Part shown: one piece after another, positions 27,301-34,521 of the stretch
Layout: each line of letters opens with the position of its first letter
How positions within the stretch are numbered: position 1 is the stretch's first letter
DNA from: Cellulomonas fimi ATCC 484
GTDB taxonomy: Bacteria > Actinomycetota > Actinomycetes > Actinomycetales > Cellulomonadaceae
Length of the DNA stretch: 64,000 nucleotides
Direction: 5' to 3'
NCBI RefSeq assembly: GCF_000212695.1
Contig: NC_015514.1
Span: 2,666,001 to 2,730,000 of the forward strand
The notes under the pieces: generated by a model
What the model was told of the DNA's origin: nothing
Database searches by the model: none
Seen by the model: only the letters and a program-made list of their open reading frames with translations
Made by a program: the position numbers and the translations under genes

Positions 27301-27732
27301 GGCGGGCGGCGCGGCCTCGGCCGGGACGCCGACCGTGCGCGTGACGCGCCGCGAGCGGCGCGCGGGCTTGGTCGCGGGCTCGGGCTCGGCGCCCGCCACC
27401 GGCTCGGCCGGAGCCTCGACCGACGCGGACGCGGCACGGCGCTCCACCACGGCGGTGTCCGGGGTGGGTGCGTCCGGTGCGTCCGTCGCCGCCGGCTCCG
27501 CCGCGGGGGCGGTGGTGGCGCGGCGGGCGCGGGTCCGCCTGGCCTTGACGGGCGCGGCGTCCTCGGCGGGCGCCGCTGCCGGGGCTGCCTCGGTCTCGGC
27601 CGGCACGGCGTCGGCGACGGGTGCGGACGTCGTCCGCGTCGCCCGGCGGCGGCGCGCCGGTGCCGGCGCGACCTCACCTCCGGCCGGCGTGCTGGTGGCT
27701 GCTGCGGTCTCGGAGATGTTCTCGGGGGTCAC
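24349..27732 (-). CDS. rne: Ribonuclease E/G family endoribonuclease
   Basis: A 1127-residue RNase E/G of actinobacterial layout: a catalytic core framed by long disordered arms. The first half (to about residue 550) is Ala/Pro/Glu/Arg-rich with RRRRR clusters and the repeat AEREQ. The S1 domain begins near MVVRERAGRTQIAVLEDG and runs through MVGNVYLGRVQNVLPSMEAA. VVDVNTGKFTG and IIVIDFIDMV hold the catalytic Asp residues, and CEHCHGRGFI is the zinc-link. It processes rRNA, tRNA and mRNA and organises a degradosome through the arms. The GTG at 27732 has AGGAG eight bases upstream. Confidence 0.94.
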   Translation of the reverse strand: MTPENISETAAATSTPAGGEVAPAPARRRRATRTTSAPVADAVPAETEAAPAAAPAEDAAPVKARRTRARRATTAPAAEPAATDAPDAPTPDTAVVERRAASASVEAPAEPVAGAEPEPATKPARRSRRVTRTVGVPAEAAPPADAPEPAADVPAAAPAAQSPAAATETPAEAPTTPARRRRAAGRPAAAPEAVVAPPEPAVVPEPDEEEDVDETAPAEAGQALDVLAALADVRPAESAAPPAPSGPRLATTALLFQAPDPSAARPRRRRAQASAGSPEEISEAARRAEREQAEREQAEREQADRARAGGEQAGDAQGATAEQAESTGTESGRGSRRRGRRAGRSAASAAPEQDETATDVSGTEVVPEEDADLEGLLVAAGEQDDQADEQSDELDAEQVDEAGEGAGQRRRRRRGGRGRRNKTETSETDAEAGDADEDDTDAQDAEADTEDADAEDGGGSSRRRRRRRRGSRGESGEAERPRRASDEVTALRGSTRLEAKRQRRREGRDAGRRRQIISEAEFLARRESVERTMVVRERAGRTQIAVLEDGVLVEHYVSNQAQTSMVGNVYLGRVQNVLPSMEAAFVDVGKGRNAVLYAGEVNWDAAGLEGQPRRIEQALKSGDSVLVQVTKDPIGHKGARLTSQVTLAGRYLVFVPGGGMTGISRKLPDTERNRLKKILREVVPDSAGVIVRTAAEGASEEELRADVARLQGQWEAIEKKARTASAPALLQGEPDMAIRVVRDIFNDDFSALVVQGDEAWSTISSYIDELAPDLAQKVSKWTGTQDVFTVHRVDEQLAKGMDRKVWLPSGGSLVIDRTEAMTVVDVNTGKFTGSGGTLEETVTRNNLEAAEEIVRQLRLRDIGGIIVIDFIDMVLESNRDLVLRRLVECLGRDRTKHQVAEVTSLGLVQMTRKRVGQGLVEAFSETCEHCHGRGFIVHADPVEKNGRPEAGAPQAPVAEGESKRSRRKRGTAKEAAPAAQHPGVPVLPEAREAVKATLATIAAAAAHAHEHDHEHHEAAEAVASAPVTSEPVEVTAGDGDAGRSPEVDHAHAEPVLDVLAALAASGVAREETTEPAQDETPGALPQDVDEVADEPLALTPVSPDLFADTADDDADGAPADEDGDARS
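26818..26876. repeat. 15-bp tandem repeat inside rne
   Basis: Three to four copies of a 15-bp unit (CTCGGCCTGCTCGCG on the plus strand) encode the AEREQ repeats in the N-terminal arm of the ribonuclease. The length is a multiple of three, so copy changes would keep the frame. Confidence 0.7.
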
Positions 27733-28115
27733 GCGACGTGCTCCTGGGTACCGGGGGTCCCCGCCCACACTCGGCGGTCCTCGGTCGGTCGGTCGTCACG
27801 CACGCCCTCGGCGCGGCGACGGAAGTCGTCGGTCGTGGCTGCTGCACCTGGGCCGGCGCCGTCGCCTGCTGGCGTCGCGCTCCGGTGGGAGCGTCACGGC
27901 CGAGCGGCGGACTGGCGCGCAAGACGCGCTGGTGCTGCGAGCTCAAGGGTCCGTCCGCGGTGTGGGCGCCGACGAACCGTGGTCAGTATCGCACAGGGGG
28001 CTCCCGCGGGCGCGGTGCCGCCCGCAGGCGTGGCGCGCCGGCCGTGACGTGCACGACAGCCGTGCGGTGCGGGCCCGTTCGCGACGAGGGTTTTCACGAC
28101 GGTGCGTCAGCACCC

Positions 28116-28129
28116 GGGACCTTCGTCCC
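28116..28129 (+). promoter_or_regulatory. DosR-box-like palindrome upstream of cydA
   Basis: GGGAC-CTTC-GTCCC, a perfect 5-4-5 inverted repeat with the core of the mycobacterial DosR/DevR box. Its centre lies about 43 bases before the transcript start predicted from the TAGCGT at 28154, the position at which response regulators activate. Confidence 0.55.
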
Positions 28130-28153
28130 ACGGGCCGGAAGGGTGCCGTTCCC

Positions 28154-28159
28154 TAGCGT
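28154..28159 (+). promoter_or_regulatory. Probable -10 element of cydA
   Basis: TAGCGT with no recognisable -35; the palindrome described just upstream occupies that zone. The leader would be about 80 bases. Confidence 0.45.
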
Positions 28160-28248
28160 TCCCCCAGGTCCGCAGTCGGTCGTCCACCCGGTCGACCGCC
28201 CCCCTGCGGCCCGCCCCCGACGTCCGGCCCGAGAGCACGGAGAACCAC

Positions 28249-29757
28249 GTGGACGCCCTCGACCTCGCCCGCTGGCAGTTCGGCATCACGACCGTCTACC
28301 ACTTCATCTTCGTGCCGCTGACGATCGGGCTCGCCCCCCTCGTCGCGATCATGCAGACCTTCTGGGTCCGGACCGGCGACGAGCGCTGGCTGCGGCTGAC
28401 CAAGTTCTTCGGCAAGCTCCTGCTCATCAACTTCGCGATCGGTGTCGCCACCGGCATCGTGCAGGAGTTCCAGTTCGGCATGGCGTGGTCGGAGTACTCG
28501 CGCTTCGTCGGCGACGTGTTCGGGGCGCCGCTGGCCATGGAGGCGCTCGCCGCGTTCTTCGTCGAGTCGACGTTCCTGGGCCTGTGGATCTTCGGGTGGG
28601 ACAAGCTGCCGCGCAAGATCCACCTCGCGTGCATCTGGGCCGTCGCGATCGCGACCAACCTGTCCGCGTACTTCATCCTCGCCGCGAACTCCTGGATGCA
28701 GCACCCCGTCGGCGCGACGTACAACCCGGAGACGGGCCGCGCGGAGATGACGGACATCGGCGCCGTGCTGAGCAACAACACGCTGCTCGCCGCCTTCCCG
28801 CACACCATCAGCGCCGCGTTCCTCACGGCGGGCACGCTCGTCGCCGCGATCGCCGCCTGGTGGATGGTCAAGCTCGTCCGCGCCGGCCGCGAGGACGACG
28901 CGCGCAGCGTCTACCGGCCGGCGGTGATCCTCGGCGTCGTGACGATGCTCGTCTCCGGCGCGGGCGTCGCGATCAGCGGTGACGCGCAGGCCAAGCTCAT
29001 GTACGAGCAGCAGCCGATGAAGATGTCGGCCGCGGAGGCGATCTGCCAGACGACCGACGGCGGCGCGCCGTTCTCGATCCTCGCGATCGGCGACCTGTCC
29101 GACTCGTGCGAGGGCGTCGCGCACCTCATCGAGATCCCCGGCCTGACCTCGTTCCTGGCCCACGGCGACCTCACGACCCCGCTGCCGGGCGTCGAGGACC
29201 TGCAGGCGCAGTACGAGGAGACCTACGGCTTCACGGACGAGGCCGGCGACCCCATCTCCTACCAGCCGAACCTGGCCGTCACCTACTGGTCGTTCCGCCT
29301 CATGATCGGGTTCGGCGTCGGCTCGGCCGCGCTCGCGCTCGTCGCTCTGTGGGTCACCCGCAAGGGCCGCGTCACCGGGAACGTGTGGGTGTCCCGGCTC
29401 GCCGTCGCGGCGCTCGCGACGCCGTTCCTCGCGTCGGCGTTCGGCTGGATCTTCACCGAGATGGGCCGTCAGCCGTGGGTCGTCGCGCCCAACCCGAACC
29501 CCTCGGGCGTGGACGGCGTCTGGCTGCTGACGGCGCGCGGCGTCTCCACGGTGACCGGCCCCGGCACGATCCTCACCTCGCTCGTCGCGTTCACGCTGCT
29601 CTACGGCGTCCTCGCGGTCCTCTGGTACAAGCTCATGCACCGCTACGCGGTCGAGGGCGTCGCCGCCAGCGAGAAGGACCCGAGCCCCGACAACCCCGCC
29701 AACCGACCGGACCCGGACGACGAGTCGACCGACCGTCCGCTGTCCTTCGCGTACTGA
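28249..29757 (+). CDS. cydA: Cytochrome bd ubiquinol oxidase subunit I
   Basis: A 502-residue haem-bearing subunit of cytochrome bd, which reduces oxygen with quinol electrons at high affinity. DLARWQFGITTVYHFIFVPLT holds the first haem-ligand His near residue 19, AAFPHTISAAFL near 185 another, and EMGRQPW near 405 is the quinol-site GRQPW motif. EFQFGMAWSEYSRFVGDVFG is a further signature. The acidic C-terminal tail is cytoplasmic. The GTG at 28249 has GGAG upstream. It opens the cydA-cydB-cydD-cydC run, which continues into a sensor kinase. Confidence 0.97.
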   Translation: MDALDLARWQFGITTVYHFIFVPLTIGLAPLVAIMQTFWVRTGDERWLRLTKFFGKLLLINFAIGVATGIVQEFQFGMAWSEYSRFVGDVFGAPLAMEALAAFFVESTFLGLWIFGWDKLPRKIHLACIWAVAIATNLSAYFILAANSWMQHPVGATYNPETGRAEMTDIGAVLSNNTLLAAFPHTISAAFLTAGTLVAAIAAWWMVKLVRAGREDDARSVYRPAVILGVVTMLVSGAGVAISGDAQAKLMYEQQPMKMSAAEAICQTTDGGAPFSILAIGDLSDSCEGVAHLIEIPGLTSFLAHGDLTTPLPGVEDLQAQYEETYGFTDEAGDPISYQPNLAVTYWSFRLMIGFGVGSAALALVALWVTRKGRVTGNVWVSRLAVAALATPFLASAFGWIFTEMGRQPWVVAPNPNPSGVDGVWLLTARGVSTVTGPGTILTSLVAFTLLYGVLAVLWYKLMHRYAVEGVAASEKDPSPDNPANRPDPDDESTDRPLSFAY

Positions 29758-29775
29758 GAACGGGAGCCCACGACC

Positions 29776-30825
29776 ATGGAGCTGTCGACCGTCTGGTTCC
29801 TGCTCATCGCCGTGCTCTGGACCGGCTACCTCGTCCTCGAGGGCTTCGACTTCGGCGTCGGGATGCTGCTCGGCATCCTCGGACGCGGCGACCGCGCCGC
29901 CAAGGACCGCGACCGCCGCGTCATGATCAACACGATCGGCCCCGTCTGGGACGGCAACGAGGTGTGGCTGCTCACCGCGGGCGGCGCGACGTTCGCCGCC
30001 TTCCCCGAGTGGTACGCCACGCTGTTCTCCGGCTTCTACCTGCCGCTGCTGCTCATCCTGCTCGCGCTCATCGTGCGCGTGGTCGCGTTCGAGTGGCGCG
30101 GCAAGATCGACGACGACCGCTGGCGCGGCTGGGCCGACCGGGCGCTCGTCGTCGGCTCGTGGGTCCCTGCGGTGCTGTGGGGCGTCGCGTTCGCCAACCT
30201 CGTGCGGGGTGTCGAGCTCGACGCGGAGCACCAGTACGTGGGCGGGTTCTTCGCGCTGCTCTCCCCGTTCGCGCTGCTCGGCGGCGCGCTCACGGCCCTC
30301 GTCTTCCTCACGCACGGCGCCGTGTTCCTCGCGCTGAAGTCCGACGGCGACGTGCGGGCCCGCGCCGGGGCGTTCGCGGCCCGCTCGTCGGTCGCCACGC
30401 TGCTCGTCGGCGGCATCTGGGCCGTGTGGGCGCAGATCGCCTACTCCGTCGCCTGGACCTGGGTCGCGGTCGTCGTCGCCGCGCTCGCGCTCGTCGCCCT
30501 CGTGCTCGCCACCCGCGCGCGCCGCGAGGGGCAGGCGTTCGTCGCCTCGGCCGCCGCGATCGTCGCCGTCGTCGTGCTGATCTTCGGCTCGATGTTCCCG
30601 GACGTCATGCCCGCGCTCGACCCGGCCAACTCCCTCACGGTCGACAACGCGTCCTCCACCGACTACACGCTCACCGTCATGACGTGGGTCGCCGCGTTCC
30701 TCACGCCCCTCGTGCTGCTCTACCAGGGCTGGACGTACTGGGTGTTCCGCAAGCGCATCAGCGGGCACCACATCCCCGCCCACACGGGCCTGACGTTCGC
30801 GCGAGCCGGCGCGGAGCCGCGCTGA
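29776..30825 (+). CDS. cydB: Cytochrome bd ubiquinol oxidase subunit II
   Basis: A 349-residue membrane subunit with about nine helices. EGFDFGVGML near residue 20, NTIGPVWDGNEVWLLTAGGA near 55 and AAFPEWYATLFSGFYLPLLL are the conserved CydB blocks. It pairs with CydA to form the oxidase. GGGAG lies upstream of the ATG. It starts 18 bases after cydA and its stop is one base before cydD. Confidence 0.97.
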   Translation: MELSTVWFLLIAVLWTGYLVLEGFDFGVGMLLGILGRGDRAAKDRDRRVMINTIGPVWDGNEVWLLTAGGATFAAFPEWYATLFSGFYLPLLLILLALIVRVVAFEWRGKIDDDRWRGWADRALVVGSWVPAVLWGVAFANLVRGVELDAEHQYVGGFFALLSPFALLGGALTALVFLTHGAVFLALKSDGDVRARAGAFAARSSVATLLVGGIWAVWAQIAYSVAWTWVAVVVAALALVALVLATRARREGQAFVASAAAIVAVVVLIFGSMFPDVMPALDPANSLTVDNASSTDYTLTVMTWVAAFLTPLVLLYQGWTYWVFRKRISGHHIPAHTGLTFARAGAEPR

Positions 30826-30826
30826 C

Positions 30827-32479
30827 GTGCGCCCGCTCGACCCCCGGCTCCTGCGGTACGCGCACAGCACACGCGGCTACGTCGCGCTGACGGCCGGCCT
30901 CGGCGTGGTCACCGCCGCGCTCGTGGTCGGCCAGGCGCTCCTGCTGGCGCACGCGCTGGGTCGCGCGGTCCACGACGGCGCCGACCTCGCGGCGGTCAGC
31001 CCGTACCTCGCGGGCCTCGCGGGGGTCGTGGCGGCCCGCGTGCTCGTCACGGGCCTGCAGGAGCGGTTCGCGCACCGCGCCGCGTCGCGTGCCGTGGGCG
31101 AGCTGCGCGACGCCGTCGTGGGCCGCGCCGTGGAGCTCGGCCCGCGGTACCTGGCCGCCGGCCACGGGCCCGGGATCGTCACGCTCGTCACGCGCGGGCT
31201 GGACGCGCTCGAGCCCTACTTCGTGCGCTACCTGCCCCAGCTCGTGCTCGCCGCGACCGTCACGCCCGGGACGGTGCTCGTCGTGCTCGGGCTCGACTGG
31301 GTCTCGGCGCTCATCCTGCTCGGCACGATCCCGCTGGTCCCCGTCTTCATGGTGCTCGTCGGGCGCCTGACGCAGGGTCGCTCGGAGCGCGGGCTCGCGA
31401 CCATGCAACGGCTCGGCGCGCAGGTGCTCGACCTGGTCGCGGGACTGCCCACGCTCCAGGCCCTCGGGCGCGAGCACGGGCCCGCCGCTCGCGTGCGGGC
31501 CCTCGGGGACGCGCACCGCCGCGCCGCGATGGGCACGCTGCGCATCGCGTTCCTCTCGGGCATGGTGCTCGAGCTGCTCACGACCCTGTCCGTCGCCCTG
31601 GTCGCGGTCGGCATCGGCCTGCGCCTCGTCGAGGGGCACCTCGACCTCGTGACCGGCCTCGCGGTGCTCGTGCTCGCACCCGAGGTCTTCCTGCCCCTGC
31701 GCCAGGTCGGCGCGCAGTTCCACGCCGCTGCGGACGGCGTCGCCGCGGCCGAGCAGGCGTTCGCCGTGCTCGACGAGCCGGCACCCGCCCGCGGGTCCGC
31801 GCCCGCCCCCGACCTCGCCCGCACGACCGTGCGGCTCGTCGGCGTCGGCGTGCGCGCGACGGACGGCACCGCGCCCGCGGGCCTGGACGCCACCGTGCGC
31901 CCCGGCACCGTCGTCGCGCTCACCGGGCCGAGCGGCGCGGGGAAGACCACCGCGGTCGAGGTGCTGCTCGGGCTCCTGCGACCCGACGAGGGCGAGGTGC
32001 TGCTCGACGGCCCCGACGGCGTCGTGGCGCTGGCGGAGGTCGACCTCGACGCGTACTGGTCGCAGGTCGCGTGGCTGCCGCAGCGGCCGGTGCTCGAGCC
32101 CGGCACGCTGGCCGAGGTCGTCGGCGGGGACCGTGCCGCACGGGAGCGCGCCGCGGCGCTGACGGGCCTCGACGCGGTCCTCGGCGCGCTGCCCGCGGGC
32201 TGGGACACGACCCTGGGCCGGGGCGGCGCCGGGCTGAGCGTCGGCCAGCGCCAGCGCGTCGCCCTCACGCGCGCGCTGCTGTCGCCCGCACCGCTCGTCG
32301 TGCTCGACGAGCCCACCGCCCACCTCGACGCCACGGGCGAGCGCGTCGTGCTCGACACCGTGCGCGCGCTGCGCGACGAGGGCCGGACCGTCGTGCTCGT
32401 CGCGCACCGCGCGTCCCTCACCGCCTGCGCCGACGTCGTCCTGACGGTCGCGGCCCGGCCGGCGGAGGTGGCCGCGTGA
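30827..32479 (+). CDS. cydD: ABC transporter CydD, cytochrome bd assembly
   Basis: A 550-residue half-transporter: six membrane segments to about residue 310, then an ATPase domain with Walker A LTGPSGAGKTT near 368, signature LSVGQRQRVALTRALL near 466 and Walker B VVLDEPTAHLD near 490. With CydC it forms a heterodimer, linked in E. coli to thiol (glutathione/cysteine) or haem handling and needed to mature cytochrome bd. The GTG start follows the cydB stop by one base, and the stop overlaps cydC (GTGA). Confidence 0.94.
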   Translation: MRPLDPRLLRYAHSTRGYVALTAGLGVVTAALVVGQALLLAHALGRAVHDGADLAAVSPYLAGLAGVVAARVLVTGLQERFAHRAASRAVGELRDAVVGRAVELGPRYLAAGHGPGIVTLVTRGLDALEPYFVRYLPQLVLAATVTPGTVLVVLGLDWVSALILLGTIPLVPVFMVLVGRLTQGRSERGLATMQRLGAQVLDLVAGLPTLQALGREHGPAARVRALGDAHRRAAMGTLRIAFLSGMVLELLTTLSVALVAVGIGLRLVEGHLDLVTGLAVLVLAPEVFLPLRQVGAQFHAAADGVAAAEQAFAVLDEPAPARGSAPAPDLARTTVRLVGVGVRATDGTAPAGLDATVRPGTVVALTGPSGAGKTTAVEVLLGLLRPDEGEVLLDGPDGVVALAEVDLDAYWSQVAWLPQRPVLEPGTLAEVVGGDRAARERAAALTGLDAVLGALPAGWDTTLGRGGAGLSVGQRQRVALTRALLSPAPLVVLDEPTAHLDATGERVVLDTVRALRDEGRTVVLVAHRASLTACADVVLTVAARPAEVAA

Positions 32480-34521
32480 GCGCCGCGCACCCGCAGGCCG
32501 GGACGGGCGGCCCCGCCGGGCCGGGCCCCGACGTCACCGGCCTCGAGGTCACAGGTCCTGCCTCGGCCGGTCCTGCCGCCTCCGGTCCCGTCGTCGGTAC
32601 TCCCGTCGTCCGCGGTCCCGTCGTCGGCGGTCCCGTCGCCGGCGGTCCCGTCGTCGGTGCTCCCGGCGTCGCGCCGTCGCCCGCTCCGGCCGCACCGCCG
32701 CGCGGAACCCTGCGCCGCGCGGTGCGCCTGCTCGACGTCGACGTGCGGCGCGTCCTGTGGGCCACGCTGCTCGGCACGCTCGCCCTCGGGTGCGCGGTCG
32801 CGCTCGCCGCGGTGTCGGCGTGGCTCATCGCGCGCGCGTCCCAGATGCCGCCCGTGCTGCAGCTGTCGGTCGCGACCGTCGCGGTGCGCGCGTTCGGCAT
32901 CGGCCGCGGCGTGCTGCGGTACCTCGAGCGCCTCGTCTCGCACGACGTCGCGCTGCGGGGCATGACGAACATCCGCACGACCCTGTTCGCGCGCCTCGCC
33001 GACGGCCGCACGGCCGCGCTCGCCGGCGTCCGGCGGGGCGACCTGCTGGCCCGCGTCGGCGCCGACGTCGACGCGGTCGGCGACGTGGTCGTGCGCGGCC
33101 TGCTGCCGGCCGCGGTCGCCGTCACGCTGGGCGTCGGCACCGTCGTCGCGATGTGCGCGTTCTGGATCCCCGCCGGGCTCGCGCTCGCGGGCTGCCTCGT
33201 GCTCGCGGGGGTCGTCGCACCGCTGCTCGCCGCGCGCGCGTCCCGCACCACCGAGCGCCGGGCCGCCGACGCGCGCGCGGACCTGGCGGCCAGCGCCCTC
33301 GGGATCCTGGACGACGCCGGACCGCTCGCGGTCGCCGGGCGCGTCGACGCCGAGCGCGCCGCGCTGAGGGCCGCGCACGGCCGGATCACCGCCGCCGCCG
33401 ACGCGGGCGCCCGCCCGGCCGCCGTCGCCGCCGCGCTCGGGCAGCTCGCGGTCGGCGTCGCGGTGCTCGCGGCCCTCGCCACCGGCGTCCCCGCCGTCCG
33501 CGCCGGGCTCCTGGCGCCCGTCGAGCTGGCCGTGGTGGTGCTCACGCCGCTCGCCGCGTTCGAGGCGACGTCGCTGCTGCCCGCGGCCGCGATCCAGGTG
33601 CAGCGCTCGCGTGCCGCCGCGGCGCGGATCCTTGCGCTGCTGGACGACGCAGCCACGACGCCCGGGACGGCGCCGCGCGGCACCGCCCCCACCACCGGGA
33701 CGCCGGCCGAGGCCTCCGTGACCACCGACGGACCCGTCCTACGCGCGGACGACCTCGCATGCGGCTGGCCGGACCGCCCCGACGTCGTCCGGGGCCTCGC
33801 CCTCGAGCTGCGCCCGGGGCGGTCCGTCGCCGTCGTCGGGCCCAGCGGCACGGGCAAGACGACCACCCTGCTCACGCTCGCGGGCCTCCTGCCCGCGACG
33901 CACGGTGCGGTGCACCTCGACGGTGCCGATCTCGCCGGGTTGCCGCGACCCGTCGTCGCCGCCGCGGTCGTCGCGGTCACCGAGGACGCGCACGTGTTCG
34001 GCACGACCGTCCTGGAGAACCTGCGCGTCGCCCGCGGCGACGTGACGCCGGACGAGGCGCGCGACGCCCTGGGACGCGTGGGCCTCGGCCCGTGGCTCGC
34101 GGGCCTGCCGGACGGCCTCGACACGCTGGTCGGCTCCGACGCCCGCACCGTCTCGGGCGGCGAGCGCCGCCGCCTCCTGCTCGCCCGCGCGCTGCTCGCG
34201 CCCGCCCCGCTCCTGCTCGTCGACGAGCCCGCGGAGCATCTCGACGCGGCCACGGCCGACCGGCTCGTCGGCACGCTCCTCGCGCAGGCCCGCACGGGCT
34301 CGCGCGGCGTCCTGCTCGTGACGCACCGCGTCTCGGCGCTCGCCGGCGCCGACGAGGTGCTGTGGCTGGAGGACGGGCGGGTCACCGCGCGGGGCACCCA
34401 CGACGACCTGCTCGCGCGCGTCCCGGGCTACCGTGTGGCCCTGGACAGCGAGCAGGTCGATGCCGGGGAGGGCGACGGTGCGCGAGACCCGGAGCACGTG
34501 GGCGGAGCGACGCATGAGTGA
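32476..34521 (+). CDS. cydC: ABC transporter CydC, cytochrome bd assembly, with a repeat-rich N-terminal extension
   Basis: A 681-residue half-transporter, longer than usual. The first 75 residues are a Gly/Pro/Val-rich tract with GPVVG repeats. Membrane segments run to about residue 390. The ATPase domain has Walker A VGPSGTGKTTTLLTLAG near 455, signature VSGGERRRLLLARALLA near 556 and Walker B LLLVDEPAEHLD. It partners CydD; the four-base overlap implies coupled translation. The last codons overlap the kinase start by eight bases. Confidence 0.93.
   Translation: MSAAHPQAGTGGPAGPGPDVTGLEVTGPASAGPAASGPVVGTPVVRGPVVGGPVAGGPVVGAPGVAPSPAPAAPPRGTLRRAVRLLDVDVRRVLWATLLGTLALGCAVALAAVSAWLIARASQMPPVLQLSVATVAVRAFGIGRGVLRYLERLVSHDVALRGMTNIRTTLFARLADGRTAALAGVRRGDLLARVGADVDAVGDVVVRGLLPAAVAVTLGVGTVVAMCAFWIPAGLALAGCLVLAGVVAPLLAARASRTTERRAADARADLAASALGILDDAGPLAVAGRVDAERAALRAAHGRITAAADAGARPAAVAAALGQLAVGVAVLAALATGVPAVRAGLLAPVELAVVVLTPLAAFEATSLLPAAAIQVQRSRAAAARILALLDDAATTPGTAPRGTAPTTGTPAEASVTTDGPVLRADDLACGWPDRPDVVRGLALELRPGRSVAVVGPSGTGKTTTLLTLAGLLPATHGAVHLDGADLAGLPRPVVAAAVVAVTEDAHVFGTTVLENLRVARGDVTPDEARDALGRVGLGPWLAGLPDGLDTLVGSDARTVSGGERRRLLLARALLAPAPLLLVDEPAEHLDAATADRLVGTLLAQARTGSRGVLLVTHRVSALAGADEVLWLEDGRVTARGTHDDLLARVPGYRVALDSEQVDAGEGDGARDPEHVGGATHE
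32584..32670 (+). repeat. 15-bp tandem repeat in cydC
   Basis: About six imperfect copies of a GGTCCCGTCGTCGGC-like unit encode GPVVG-type pentapeptides at the CydC N-terminus. Copy changes keep the frame. Confidence 0.75.

Larger units (their letters stand above)
27733..28248. other. Divergent intergenic region between rne and cydA
   Basis: About 515 bases. It must hold the rne promoter (no clear -35/-10 pair seen) and the cydA promoter with its palindrome. No gene is seen: frames here lack coding character. Confidence 0.6.

Noticed and set aside
24349..27732. Translation initiation factor-like or mucin-like protein for the repeat-rich arm of rne
   Set aside because: The arms are continuous in frame with an RNase E/G core that has the S1 domain, catalytic Asp residues and zinc-link; such arms are normal in actinobacterial RNase E.
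28153..30870. Open frame of about 900 codons antisense to cydA and cydB
   Set aside because: It is the mirror of strongly conserved genes. High GC leaves few stops in other frames; the translation is Arg/Asp/Glu-rich without domains and has no ribosome-binding site.
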